Source: an uncultured Bacteroidales bacterium (GTDB lineage Bacteria; Bacteroidota; Bacteroidia; Bacteroidales; P3). Taken from it: DNA of 64,000 nucleotides. Numbering within the stretch: the first letter of the stretch is position 1; each line of letters begins with the position of its first letter. The stretch covers positions 1-64,000 of the forward strand of contig CAMUZR010000015.1 in the NCBI GenBank assembly GCA_947165255.1, given 5' to 3'. Below, piece after piece: positions 34,556 through 42,167 of this stretch. The notes beneath the pieces are model-generated. The model searched no databases. It was not told where the DNA came from and was given only the letters and a program-made list of their open reading frames with translations. Position numbers and translations under genes: made by a program.

Positions 34556-35245
34556 ATGGAAAACATAGTAGATTGGAATAAATACAAACAAGCCTCTGAA
34601 GACGAAAAGGTCAAACTGCTAAAAGCCTGGGCGGAGCAAGGAGATGTCAAAGCTCAATTCATATTGGGCGTAATATATTCTGACGAAGACAACGACTGTC
34701 GAAACGTCGAAGAAGCAATACATTGGTTTCGGAGAGCGGCGGAGCAGGGACATTGGAAAGCTCAAACAAATCTTGGCATTTGCCTGCTGTATGAGCAAAA
34801 AGAATGTACCCTGGAAGAATGTGAAGAAGCATTGAGATGGCTTGGATTAAGTGCGGAGAATGGCGATTCCAAAGCACAACTGGTTCTTGGCGTGGAGTAC
34901 CATAAAGGAGAAATGGTACCAATAGATTACGACAAATCAGCGCATTGGCTAAAACTTGCGGCAGAACATGGCATTTCAGTGGCACAGAATGCTCTTGGAT
35001 ATATGTTTAAGAACGGAGAAGGGGTGCCAGTAGACTATAACCAAGCCCTGTCATTGTTTCACAAAGCCGCAGAAAAAGGAGACAAAACCGCCCAATACAA
35101 TATTGGCCTGATGTACGAAGAGGGCAAAGGGGTCGAGAAGAATTATGAATTGGCCCGAGGATGGTACCAGAAAGCCGCAGAAAATGGCGATAAAGATGCC
35201 CAATCGGCCTTGGAAAGACTAGAACAAAGTGCTGGTGATCAATAA
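34556..35245 (+). CDS. Sel1-like repeat protein
   Basis: 229 aa with about five Sel1/TPR-like repeats (QFILGVIYSD, HWFRRAAEQGHWKAQTNLGI, HKAAEKGDKTAQYNIGLMYE, WYQKAAENGDKDAQSALERL). No signal peptide is evident. It follows the ATPase gene by 12 bp. Sel1 proteins act as protein scaffolds and often accompany toxin or signalling systems. Confidence 0.85.
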   Translation: MENIVDWNKYKQASEDEKVKLLKAWAEQGDVKAQFILGVIYSDEDNDCRNVEEAIHWFRRAAEQGHWKAQTNLGICLLYEQKECTLEECEEALRWLGLSAENGDSKAQLVLGVEYHKGEMVPIDYDKSAHWLKLAAEHGISVAQNALGYMFKNGEGVPVDYNQALSLFHKAAEKGDKTAQYNIGLMYEEGKGVEKNYELARGWYQKAAENGDKDAQSALERLEQSAGDQ

Positions 35246-35268
35246 AAATAACAAAACAACAATACATT

Positions 35269-36123
35269 ATGGCAACAAAGAAGAAAGTCCTTTCAGACCA
35301 AGACTATGAAGAGTTCAACAAGATGATGGCTGAGTATGAGGCCAGTCATACTCCCGCAAAAATTAGGTTCGCTCATGATGACGGCTCAATCTGGTATGAG
35401 GGTATGCGTGGAGGTTTTGGAGACAGACCTTTTCTTAAACACGGGCTGCGTTATCCGGCATGGCCTTATTCCATCACGCTGGAATGTGACGCCATAGACA
35501 GATGTGGAAAGGTCGCAGATGACGAAAACAGCACATTGGAGGATGTTGTCGACGCTGTGAATGCAGAATTTGAACAAGTGGACGGCACCGCCATAGAAGC
35601 AGCATTGTACTTCTTCATGGGGAGTCAGTTTACCCTTTACGAAGACTGCGAGGAAGACGCTCTCAATTGTTGCGAGAAAGCACTTGAGTTGTTTCGTGAG
35701 CTGTCGAAGGAAACTCCTGTGGTCTATCTTCAATATGTAGTGGGTACACTTGATGTGATGGGTGTTGTTGAACTTGGCCTACATAAGTATGACGATGCAG
35801 AGAAGCGATTTAAGGAAGGATTGGATATTTGCCGCCGGTCTATGGTTGAATACAGCGCAATAGACTGGTCGTATCAAACATTTTTAGCATATCAGCACCT
35901 GGCAATGGCGTATGAAGGAAAAGAGTTGCCCCAAAAGGCCAAATCATTCATTGAGGAGGGCTGGAGAACCTTCTTGTCTAATGAGGATGTACCTATTCCA
36001 ACTGCCTTTTACAATACATTAGTGAATAACGTCGTGCGCATCTATCAGGCTTGTGGGGAGAAAGACAAAGCTGTGGCATTCTGGAATGAATATGCTGAAC
36101 CCGACCAAACATTTCCTTCGTAA
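35269..36123 (+). CDS. TPR-like protein, 284 aa
   Basis: 284 aa, soluble. The N-terminal third (IWYEGMRGGFGDRPFLKHGL) is unlike any domain I know. The rest is helical with TPR-like pairs (EDALNCCEKALELFRELSKE, HKYDDAEKRFKEGLDICRRS). It lies 23 bp after the Sel1 gene, the last plus-strand gene of the cluster. The next gene converges from the other strand. Confidence 0.7.
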   Translation: MATKKKVLSDQDYEEFNKMMAEYEASHTPAKIRFAHDDGSIWYEGMRGGFGDRPFLKHGLRYPAWPYSITLECDAIDRCGKVADDENSTLEDVVDAVNAEFEQVDGTAIEAALYFFMGSQFTLYEDCEEDALNCCEKALELFRELSKETPVVYLQYVVGTLDVMGVVELGLHKYDDAEKRFKEGLDICRRSMVEYSAIDWSYQTFLAYQHLAMAYEGKELPQKAKSFIEEGWRTFLSNEDVPIPTAFYNTLVNNVVRIYQACGEKDKAVAFWNEYAEPDQTFPS

Positions 36124-36223
36124 CGTCAAAATAACATCTTGATATTACGCCGTCCGAGAAAAACACAACTAATTGCAATCAAATAGAAAGACGGTACCAA
36201 TTATCTGATACTGCCTTCGTTTT

Positions 36224-36778
36224 TTACCAAAATGAGCAATTGTTGTTAATGTACATCTTAGCCCTCGGATTGAAGTAAAGCATCGACGTACTACTTAACG
36301 AAAACCCCACATTGTCATCCCCTGTAAGTTGCTTGAAATATGCGTCAATCTTATTGTTTAAATCATCGTAGGGAGGTTTGCGGTTATTCATTCTCCACAG
36401 ATAATGATTGAAGTACATTGAGTTTTTTATTAACTCACTGAATTTTCCCATGTCAGGATTAGGGCTAACATCAAGGTCTGGGAACATTTCAATAAGGCAT
36501 TCCCTAAATCCAGTCCTTGTGTAGTGGTTGTTGCTACCGTCAAGAGACAGGACTTTGAGGCCGGAACCGTTGACACTATAGTAATAATAAATCCCGTCAG
36601 ATACATAGTGTTGGCCATTACACCCAATAACATTCGCCATTTCCATAATGTCAACATTTCTTGCAATCGCTTCTCGGAAATAGGGGAGCAGAGAGTTTAG
36701 CCACTGAGGGATAAAAGTCTCAACTGCATTTCTGAATACTGGTGTCAGATTAGCAATATTTTCTGTATAATTTGGCAT
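36224..36778 (-). CDS. Unknown island protein, 184 aa
   Basis: 184 aa from ATG 36778; a TTG two codons earlier overlaps the upstream stop. Soluble, Asn/Tyr-rich, with regularly spaced aromatic residues (GIYYYYSVNGSGLKVLSLDG). No recognised domain. It is last of a minus-strand cluster and converges with the TPR gene; no terminator hairpin is obvious in the 100-bp gap. Confidence 0.65.
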   Translation of the reverse strand: MPNYTENIANLTPVFRNAVETFIPQWLNSLLPYFREAIARNVDIMEMANVIGCNGQHYVSDGIYYYYSVNGSGLKVLSLDGSNNHYTRTGFRECLIEMFPDLDVSPNPDMGKFSELIKNSMYFNHYLWRMNNRKPPYDDLNNKIDAYFKQLTGDDNVGFSLSSTSMLYFNPRAKMYINNNCSFW

Positions 36779-36780
36779 AT

Positions 36781-37131
36781 TCAATCCTTTCTTTCATTAA
36801 GTTTTGTTCTGCGTGAGTATATCTTCAACTCAACGCCATAATCATTGTGCAATTTCTTGATGAGGCCACTGAACGCATCCAGCCGTATTCTCTTTCGACC
36901 TAGCAATCTCGCCGCCTCATTCAGTTCAATAGTAATAACCTTCCCGGCCTCTAACTCACCAAAATTTGCGGCGAGAATAATCAGGTCGGGGTCATTATAA
37001 CGTGTCTTCTTCGGTTCCACAGGCTGTATAATTATTTCGACACCCTGCTTACCCGGTTTCATTTCTTCTGTTTTGCGGCCTAATTCATTTCCAAAAAGCC
37101 GCGTCAAAATCGTCGTTAACATTTTCTTCAT
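36781..37131 (-). CDS. Unknown island protein, 116 aa
   Basis: 116 aa, basic. A Lys/Pro-rich middle (GVEIIIQPVEPKKTRYNDPD) leads to a helical C-terminal half. It overlaps the stop of the frameshifted gene upstream (ATGA) and nearly touches the 184-aa gene, so these are one operon. No family recognised. Confidence 0.65.
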   Translation of the reverse strand: MKKMLTTILTRLFGNELGRKTEEMKPGKQGVEIIIQPVEPKKTRYNDPDLIILAANFGELEAGKVITIELNEAARLLGRKRIRLDAFSGLIKKLHNDYGVELKIYSRRTKLNERKD

Positions 37132-37594
37132 TTCTTTTTGTTTAAGTGTTTCAGGAACTGCTTCGCCTCTCTGCTACCATCCTTCGCAGCTTTCTCGATC
37201 CAGTCCAGTCCGTCCTTTACCCCCAACCCCAAGCACACAAATCCATAAACAAATTCGTGGCAGGCTAGTTCTTTCGGCGTGTTCTGTTTGGGGTCTAAAA
37301 ACTCATCTATCATCACAACAGCCAACGGACATTCATGGCTTTCGAGATACACCATAAGCTCACACTGGCCATAGTAAGCATCGACATTCTGGAGTTCGAT
37401 AGCGAGGTGCATGGGGCACTCTCACAATATTGGCACTCTTCATGGCGACATAGCTTTTCGACGGACCACTTCTCGCCATCTACTTCTATGCCTATCACAT
37501 CGCCGTCCTTCTTCAAATTCTCTATAATCACCTCCCCGGCAGTTTTCGGACGGCACTCTTTACTGTCGGCGGGTTTTGTGTAAGTACGCTGCAT
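37128..37594 (-). pseudogene. Frameshifted paralogue of the 162-aa gene
   Basis: Two overlapping frames fit together: residues from ATG 37594 up to about LCRHEECQYCES, then a different frame from about 37415 reading ECPMHLAIELQNVDAYYGQC to the stop at 37128. The join matches the intact neighbour 37618-38106: SVEKLCRHEECQYC against PVDQLCKADCPFRG, ECPMHLAIEL against GCPIDKVIEL, CHEFVYGFVCLGLG against AHQFAYALIVLGFG. A one-base deletion in GAGAG would explain the break. Either a pseudogene or a sequence error. Confidence 0.65.
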
Positions 37595-37617
37595 AATCAG
37601 ATTTGGTTATTGGCTTA

Positions 37618-38106
37618 TTATTTTAGCTTTTGCAGTAATTTCTTTGCATTTGTGTTTCCGTTTTTGACAGCTTCGCGCAGCCATCCCTTCACGGCATCAA
37701 GGGGCGCACCAAATCCGAGGACTATGAGGGCATAGGCAAACTGGTGCGCTCCGAGTTCTTTGCCTGAGTAAGTGTCCTCGTCTAGAAAATCACTAATCAT
37801 TGCATCCGCAGTAGGACACTTGGTTTTTCCTGTAGAGTACCATTGCAGTAGTTCCATTTCACCCCACAAGGCACCCATATTATCGAGCTCTATCACCTTA
37901 TCGATAGGACACCCCCCATCGCCTCTAAACGGACAGTCAGCCTTGCACAGCTGATCGACAGGTATAGCTCCATTGTCGGTATCTATCTCCTCTATACCTA
38001 AACTTTTGCAATTCTCAATAGTCCTCGCGATGGTTGACTTCGGCTTCGCTTCATTCTTCTCCCCAGAGTACTCTCCGAGTAGGTCGCTAATGTTCTTTGT
38101 GTTCAT
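37618..38106 (-). CDS. Cys-rich small protein, 162 aa, with paralogue beside it
   Basis: 162 aa. A Ser/Lys-rich N-terminus leads to a CxxC-like Cys group (LCKADCPFRGDGGCPID), then a helical, Sel1-like half (KGWLREAVKNGNTNAKKLLQ). The Cys group could bind metal. First gene of the minus-strand cluster, next to its frameshifted paralogue. Function unknown. Confidence 0.7.
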   Translation of the reverse strand: MNTKNISDLLGEYSGEKNEAKPKSTIARTIENCKSLGIEEIDTDNGAIPVDQLCKADCPFRGDGGCPIDKVIELDNMGALWGEMELLQWYSTGKTKCPTADAMISDFLDEDTYSGKELGAHQFAYALIVLGFGAPLDAVKGWLREAVKNGNTNAKKLLQKLK

Positions 38107-38198
38107 ATTTTCTTATTTTTTCTTGTTCTTGACACGATACACTCATATAATCGATATATATATAGCACATTATTCTGTGATCCATTTCAATAGTGAGG

Positions 38199-38231
38199 TT
38201 TTGACAGCGTCTTGACAGCGTTTTGACAGCG
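38199..38231 (+). repeat. Three tandem 11-bp repeats before abiE
   Basis: TTTTGACAGCG, TCTTGACAGCG, TTTTGACAGCG, exactly head to tail, about 60 bp before the abiE -7 box. AbiEi antitoxins autoregulate through repeats upstream of their operon, so these probably form the operator. Confidence 0.6.
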
Positions 38232-38291
38232 TTTCGTTGATTTGGACGGTGTTTGCCGAGATAAAAATTTTGTTATATTCAAGAAAATATG

Positions 38292-38299
38292 TATTTTTG
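38292..38299 (+). promoter_or_regulatory. -7 box of abiE operon
   Basis: TATTTTTG followed by C, 23 bp before ATG 38323. Confidence 0.6.
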
Positions 38300-38322
38300 C
38301 ATTTTCTTTTGAATAGAATATA

Positions 38323-38943
38323 ATGGATTATTTGCAGTTTAGAGAACAATGGTTAGATGTAGGCTGTTTCAGTATCTACCAGCTCCGAGCGTGGAAGAAC
38401 AACTTTGATCCTGGAGCCCTTTCAAGATGGGTGAAAAAGGGTTATATAACCAAATTACGCCAAGACTGGTATGCTTTCAGCGAGTTGCAACGAGAACCGG
38501 ATATGGCACGGTTTATTGCGGGCAAAATTTATTCGCCCTCGTACATAAGTCTTCACACGGCATTGTCTATCTACGGTATCATCCCTGAAGCGGTGACGCA
38601 AATCACTTGCGTAACCTCCAATCGTACTACTTCTTACAGCAACTCCTTTGGCCAGTTCCATTACCAGACTGTTAAGCCTGAATTGTTCTTTGGCTACAAG
38701 CAGGAACCCGTCAGAAGGGGTGGCAGCTATCTTGTCGCTGAACCGGAGAAAGCCATCATTGATTTGTTTTACCTGTACCCTCAATATAACACTGCTGACG
38801 CAATGCTCGATTTGAGAGTTGACACATGGTGGATAAAGGAGGAACTTGACAAAGAAAAAATCATAGCTTATGCAAAGCAGACAGCAAAGAAAACACTTAT
38901 AAACCGAGTTGAATTACTACTAAAAACCTACGACAATGATTGA
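38323..38943 (+). CDS. AbiEi-family antitoxin (type IV TA)
   Basis: 206 aa. The N-terminal winged-helix (FSIYQLRAWKNNF, LSRWVKKGYITKLRQDWYAF) is followed by the AbiEi core (SLHTALSIYGIIPEAV, RGGSYLVAEPEKAIIDLFYL). It should repress its own operon and neutralise the nucleotidyltransferase encoded by the next gene, with which it overlaps by 8 bp. The pair is known for abortive phage defence. Confidence 0.88.
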   Translation: MDYLQFREQWLDVGCFSIYQLRAWKNNFDPGALSRWVKKGYITKLRQDWYAFSELQREPDMARFIAGKIYSPSYISLHTALSIYGIIPEAVTQITCVTSNRTTSYSNSFGQFHYQTVKPELFFGYKQEPVRRGGSYLVAEPEKAIIDLFYLYPQYNTADAMLDLRVDTWWIKEELDKEKIIAYAKQTAKKTLINRVELLLKTYDND

Positions 38944-39739
38944 CATCAAACAGCTACTGCCTTATTACCCTAAGCCAATTGCCGAGAACGCCTCTTTCCA
39001 CAAGCATATTCTGAAAGAATATGTTGAGTTACTTACCCTGGAACATCTGTCGCAAACTCACTATGCACCCAAGCTAGTATTCATCGGTGGCACATGTTTG
39101 AGACTGGTCCACGGTATCGACCGATTCTCCGAAGACTTGGATTTCGATTGCAAGAATCTTTCGTATGACGAGTTCATACAGATGACTGATGATTTGATTG
39201 ACTTCCTGCGTGGCAATGGATTGACAACGGAGGTGCGAGACAAAGAGAACGCACGGCTCACCGCCTATCGCAGAAATATATATTTTCCTGGATTGCTGTT
39301 TGAAATGAACCTAACAGGACATCGGGAGGAGCGTTTTCTGATGAAGATTGAGGCCCAGGACCAAGGGGTGTCCTACGTGCCGGAAACAGCCATAGTCAAT
39401 CGCAACGGTTTCTTGTTTACAGTCAGTGTGCCCTCCAAAAGTGTGATGCTTTCGATGAAACTCTCTGCACTGTTAGCACGTGCCAAGGGGCGAGACTTCT
39501 ACGACACCATTTTCTTGTGGCAACAGGCAGAACCAGACTACGATTTTCTTGAAAAGAGGTGCGGCATCAGCACACCAAAAGAATTAAAGGCATCCCTTGA
39601 TGAGAAGATGGCTGAAACCAATCTCCACAACAAGCAAAAAGACTTCCAGCACTTGCTTTTTTTAGGTAATGCAGGAAATAGGATAATTCTTTTCAAAGAT
39701 TTTTTTGAAAGTAAGTTGAACACGATGTTAAGTAAGTAG
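38936..39739 (+). CDS. AbiEii-family nucleotidyltransferase toxin
   Basis: 267 aa, DUF1814 group. The nucleotidyltransferase motif is intact: FIGGTCLRLVHG at 49-60 and RFSEDLDFD at 63-71; the later motif with Lys/Arg-Asp (KLSALLARAKGRDFYDT) lies near 175-191. In characterised members the toxin blocks growth by modifying tRNA or nucleotides. Intact catalytic residues suggest an active toxin. It ends 140 bp before the right island boundary. Confidence 0.9.
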   Translation: MIDIKQLLPYYPKPIAENASFHKHILKEYVELLTLEHLSQTHYAPKLVFIGGTCLRLVHGIDRFSEDLDFDCKNLSYDEFIQMTDDLIDFLRGNGLTTEVRDKENARLTAYRRNIYFPGLLFEMNLTGHREERFLMKIEAQDQGVSYVPETAIVNRNGFLFTVSVPSKSVMLSMKLSALLARAKGRDFYDTIFLWQQAEPDYDFLEKRCGISTPKELKASLDEKMAETNLHNKQKDFQHLLFLGNAGNRIILFKDFFESKLNTMLSK

Positions 39740-39879
39740 TCAAAATTAATGTGCATATTTATAAACACGAATTACCATTAATTATCCATTAAATATCATT
39801 AATGGTCAATTAGATGGAAATTATATGTAAAATATATTTGAGCAATTACTTATCAAAAAGAATGCGTATATAATTTTAT

Positions 39880-39924
39880 TCCGATATACTCCACAAAAGA
39901 AGAGGTTCCAATGAACCTCTTTTT
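39880..39924 (+). repeat. attR-like direct repeat
   Basis: Copy of the tRNA-Ala(GGC) 3' end and terminator (45 bp, one mismatch against 26535-26579) without the rest of the tRNA. The hairpin AGAGGTT/AACCTCT followed by T's remains. Confidence 0.85.
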
Positions 39925-40116
39925 TTGTTTTACCCAAACCGGTCATTGGGCATGCCTACAATGGAATTTCTGCCCGCTCCAATGGCTCTTGTCAGAGGGT
40001 GGGTAGGGGAGTGACGTAATTATCTATGGCGGTACAATAAATAGAAAACCAGCGGTTTGTGCATGCTGTAATGATTATTAAAGTATGCAAATTCGTATTA
40101 ATTCAAAATAAAAGCG
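39925..40116. other. Intergenic between island and tRNA-Ala(CGC)
   Basis: No gene seen. CCCAAACCGGTCATTGGG at 39933-39950 resembles the terminal repeats of the element at 41157-41375. Confidence 0.4.
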
Positions 40117-40124
40117 TATTTTTG
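40117..40124 (+). promoter_or_regulatory. -7 box of tRNA-Ala(CGC)
   Basis: TATTTTTG followed by C, 51 bp before the tRNA. Confidence 0.5.
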
Positions 40125-40175
40125 CAGCGCAATTTAGTGAGAAGGACAGATATACGGGTGCCGTAATTGCCAACA

Positions 40176-40248
40176 GGGGTAGTAGCTCATCTGGTAGAGC
40201 ATTTGGTTCGCAATCAAAAGGTAGTGGGTTCGAGTCCCATCTACTCCA
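40176..40248 (+). tRNA. tRNA-Ala(CGC)
   Basis: Acceptor GGGGTAG/CTACTCC with one G-T pair; anticodon loop TTCGCAA gives CGC for GCG codons. Standard D and T arms (GTTCGAGTC). CCA is not encoded. Its 3' 18 nt are repeated twice more downstream. Confidence 0.9.
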
Positions 40249-40466
40249 CAAAAAAAGAAAGAGCTCAGGCTCTTTCTTTTTTCTTTGTAGCAGATGGTCC
40301 AAATGTGCGGGTTGTCGGCCGAGCCGACGGCACACCCCGAGTCCCATCTACTCCACAACAAAAGAAAGAGCTCAGGCTCTTTCTTTTTTCTTTGTAGCAG
40401 ATGGTCCAAATGTGCGGGTTGTCGGCCGAGCCGACGGCGCACCCCGAGTCCCATCTACTCCACAAA
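40231..40466 (+). repeat. 107-bp tandem repeat with tRNA end and terminator
   Basis: Two units (40231-40337 and 40338-40444) differ at only two positions, and a third partial copy begins at 40445. Each unit holds the last 18 nt of tRNA-Ala(CGC), a terminator (GAAAGAGC/GCTCTTTC followed by T's), and a second hairpin GTCGGC-CGA-GCCGAC. It looks like a recent duplication or stacked attachment sites. Confidence 0.85.
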
Positions 40467-40503
40467 GTAGCTACCTTATCCCTAGCTGCTCCTCTTTCTC
40501 GCT

Positions 40504-41139
40504 GTGTCCTCGCTAGATCCTTGTTACATCCTCTCTAGATCCTCATTAGATCCTCGCTTCAGCATCAAGTTTCTGGCAAGTACTTTCCGAGGCAGTGCAG
40601 CGCCTGAGCCCCCCCTGCAGCACAGCTGGTCGAGCGGTCGGTGCCGCTGGGCCAGCGTAAGCTTGGTTGTTGGGTCACTTGGATTTCTTCAAACGCCCGA
40701 CACGATTGGCCACCACTGCGTCAGGAGCAGAATAGTGCGTTTCGCCAGCCCAGAAGTGCCTTGTTCCTATGGCGAACCTTTCTGGAAGAGCGACACGGTG
40801 TATGCCCCCTGCGGCAGTCACAACGAATTCTCCCGTGCCATCAACCATGGGGCGAACACCGTCTTTGCCGACTGGTGCGACGAGTCCATCGCCCCTAACG
40901 AGACACACTCATGGCTCAATCCCTATCCCAACCCCTGCCGCGGCACCCTCACCCTTGGCGGCCTCACCGACAGCCAGGCCACTGCCATCGTCCGAGACCT
41001 GACAGGCCGCGAAGTGCTGCGCCGACAGGTCTCTGCCGCGCAGCCTACCCTAGACCTGCGCCTCCTCCCCTCCGGCCACTACTTCGTCACCGTGGCCACC
41101 CCCCAAGCCACCTCCACCCAGAATCTGGTGATAAAATAA
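40504..41139 (+). pseudogene. Fragment with type IX secretion sorting domain
   Basis: The last 75 residues (NPYPNPCRGTLTLGGL ... VRDLTGREVLRRQVSAA ... LPSGHYFVTVATP) form a type A C-terminal sorting domain that sends proteins out through the type IX system. The upstream part of the frame, with its repeats, lacks coding character before about 40760, and no signal peptide exists. So this is probably the tail of a larger secreted protein whose body was deleted. It still shows that the lineage uses type IX secretion, in line with gldH at 47052. Confidence 0.6.
40506..40560 (+). repeat. Short TAGATCCT repeats
   Basis: Three copies of TAGATCCT with related CCTCGC spacers occur in this 55-bp stretch just before the sorting-domain fragment. 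Function unknown. Confidence 0.45.
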
Positions 41140-41156
41140 GTCCAATTTTCGCTCAG

Positions 41157-41375
41157 TTATAATCCCCCAATCGGTCATAGGGTTTGAAAATGCCTCTTCT
41201 ATAGGTCTTTTCATGCCATATCAGCATTTCTTTATGTTTCATGACGTTACCAAGGCTCGGCAGAGAAAGCTTGATTTCTCTGCCGAGCTTTACGCAACGT
41301 TCACCAGCGATGCGGCCAATCTTCTCGAAACAAATACTAATCTGCCATAAACCCTAATGACCGATTTGGGATAAT
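41157..41375. repeat. MITE-like inverted-repeat element
   Basis: The ends are imperfect inverted repeats of about 28 bp: left 41157-41185 and right 41348-41375 share AATCGGTCAT and AGGGTTT with one gap. The 219-bp element has no ORF and includes a strong terminator hairpin. Its right end supplies the -33 TTG of the dapB promoter. Confidence 0.55.
41255..41288. terminator. 14-bp perfect hairpin
   Basis: GCTCGGCAGAGAAA (41255-41268) pairs perfectly with 41275-41288. It is a strong hairpin with a short T-run on the plus side and lies within the MITE-like element. Confidence 0.65.
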
Positions 41376-41396
41376 TGAAAAAAAAGTTGTATCTTT
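41365..41396 (+). promoter_or_regulatory. dapB promoter
   Basis: TTG at 41365-41367 and TATCTTTG at 41389-41396, 21 bp apart, 27 bp before dapB. Confidence 0.65.
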
Positions 41397-41423
41397 GCAA
41401 ATTCATTTTATGAGAATTGTGAT

Positions 41424-42155
41424 ATGAAAATAGCTCTATTAGGTTATGGCAAAATGGGCAAGGCCATAGAGGCCATTGCCGAGGACCGCGGACACGAGAT
41501 AGGCGTTGCTATCGACGACGAGGATGACTGGATGAATAAGCTGGAGGCGTTGCGCGAGTGCGACATGGCGGTCGACTTTTCCACCCCCGCCACGGTGGTG
41601 GGCAACATTATGCGCTGTTTCGACCTGGACATGCCGGTGGTGGTAGGCACGACGGGCTGGTACGACCAGCTGGAGAGCGTGGTGCACGACTGCCAGCAGC
41701 GGGGCCAGGCCCTCTTTGTGGCGTCCAATTTCAGCATAGGCATGAACATGATGTTCGATCTGAACCGGCGGCTGGCGCAGCTGATGAACCGCTACGAGGA
41801 CTATCAGGTGGAGATAACCGAGACCCACCACGTGCACAAGTTGGATGCTCCCAGCGGCACGGCCATTACGCTGGCCAACGACATAATAGAGGAGTTGGAT
41901 CGAAAGGAGGAGTGGCAGCTGAAGGACGGCGAGGGTCGCCACCGCCGCCTGAAGAAGGATGTGGTGCCCATCACCTCTGTCCGCGAGGGAGAGGTGGCCG
42001 GCATACACGAGGTGGTGTATGAGAGCGATGTTGACACCCTCACGCTGCGCCACTCGGCCAAGAGCCGCCGGGGGCTGGCCCTGGGGGCTGTGCTGGCCTG
42101 CGAGTTTATGAAGGGGCGCAAGGGGTACTATACGATGAAGGATATGCTGGAATAG
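41424..42155 (+). CDS. dapB: 4-hydroxy-tetrahydrodipicolinate reductase
   Basis: Lysine/diaminopimelate pathway enzyme, 243 aa, reducing HTPA to tetrahydrodipicolinate with NAD(P)H. The nucleotide-binding GYGKMGKA is at residues 7-14, DFSTPATV near 52, and the active-site HHVHKLDAPSGTA near 133-145. Normal size. Only 12 bp separate it from the FecCD permease gene, so co-transcription is likely though the functions are unrelated. Confidence 0.96.
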   Translation: MKIALLGYGKMGKAIEAIAEDRGHEIGVAIDDEDDWMNKLEALRECDMAVDFSTPATVVGNIMRCFDLDMPVVVGTTGWYDQLESVVHDCQQRGQALFVASNFSIGMNMMFDLNRRLAQLMNRYEDYQVEITETHHVHKLDAPSGTAITLANDIIEELDRKEEWQLKDGEGRHRRLKKDVVPITSVREGEVAGIHEVVYESDVDTLTLRHSAKSRRGLALGAVLACEFMKGRKGYYTMKDMLE

Positions 42156-42167
42156 AGCGGAGTCAGT

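Larger units (their letters stand above)
26535..39924. mobile_element. Genomic island at tRNA-Ala(GGC)
   Basis: A 13.4-kb segment bounded by a 45-bp direct repeat with a single mismatch: the 3' end of tRNA-Ala plus its terminator on the left, a copy without the rest of the tRNA on the right. This is the layout left by tyrosine-recombinase integration into a tRNA gene. Inside, base composition is visibly more AT-rich than the flanks and nearly all genes are unrecognised or defence-type (AbiE pair). No integrase, relaxase, replication or phage structural gene is visible, so the island is either mobilised in trans or stranded. Broken genes at 26599 and 37128 suggest ageing. Confidence 0.8.

Noticed and set aside
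38199..38231. Plasmid-type iterons or a replication origin
   Set aside because: Only three 11-bp repeats, next to the abiE promoter, with no replication gene.
26535..39924. Prophage
   Set aside because: No capsid, tail, portal, terminase or lysis genes are visible.
40231..40466. CRISPR array
   Set aside because: Units are 107 bp and contiguous, with no spacers, and contain a tRNA end and terminator.
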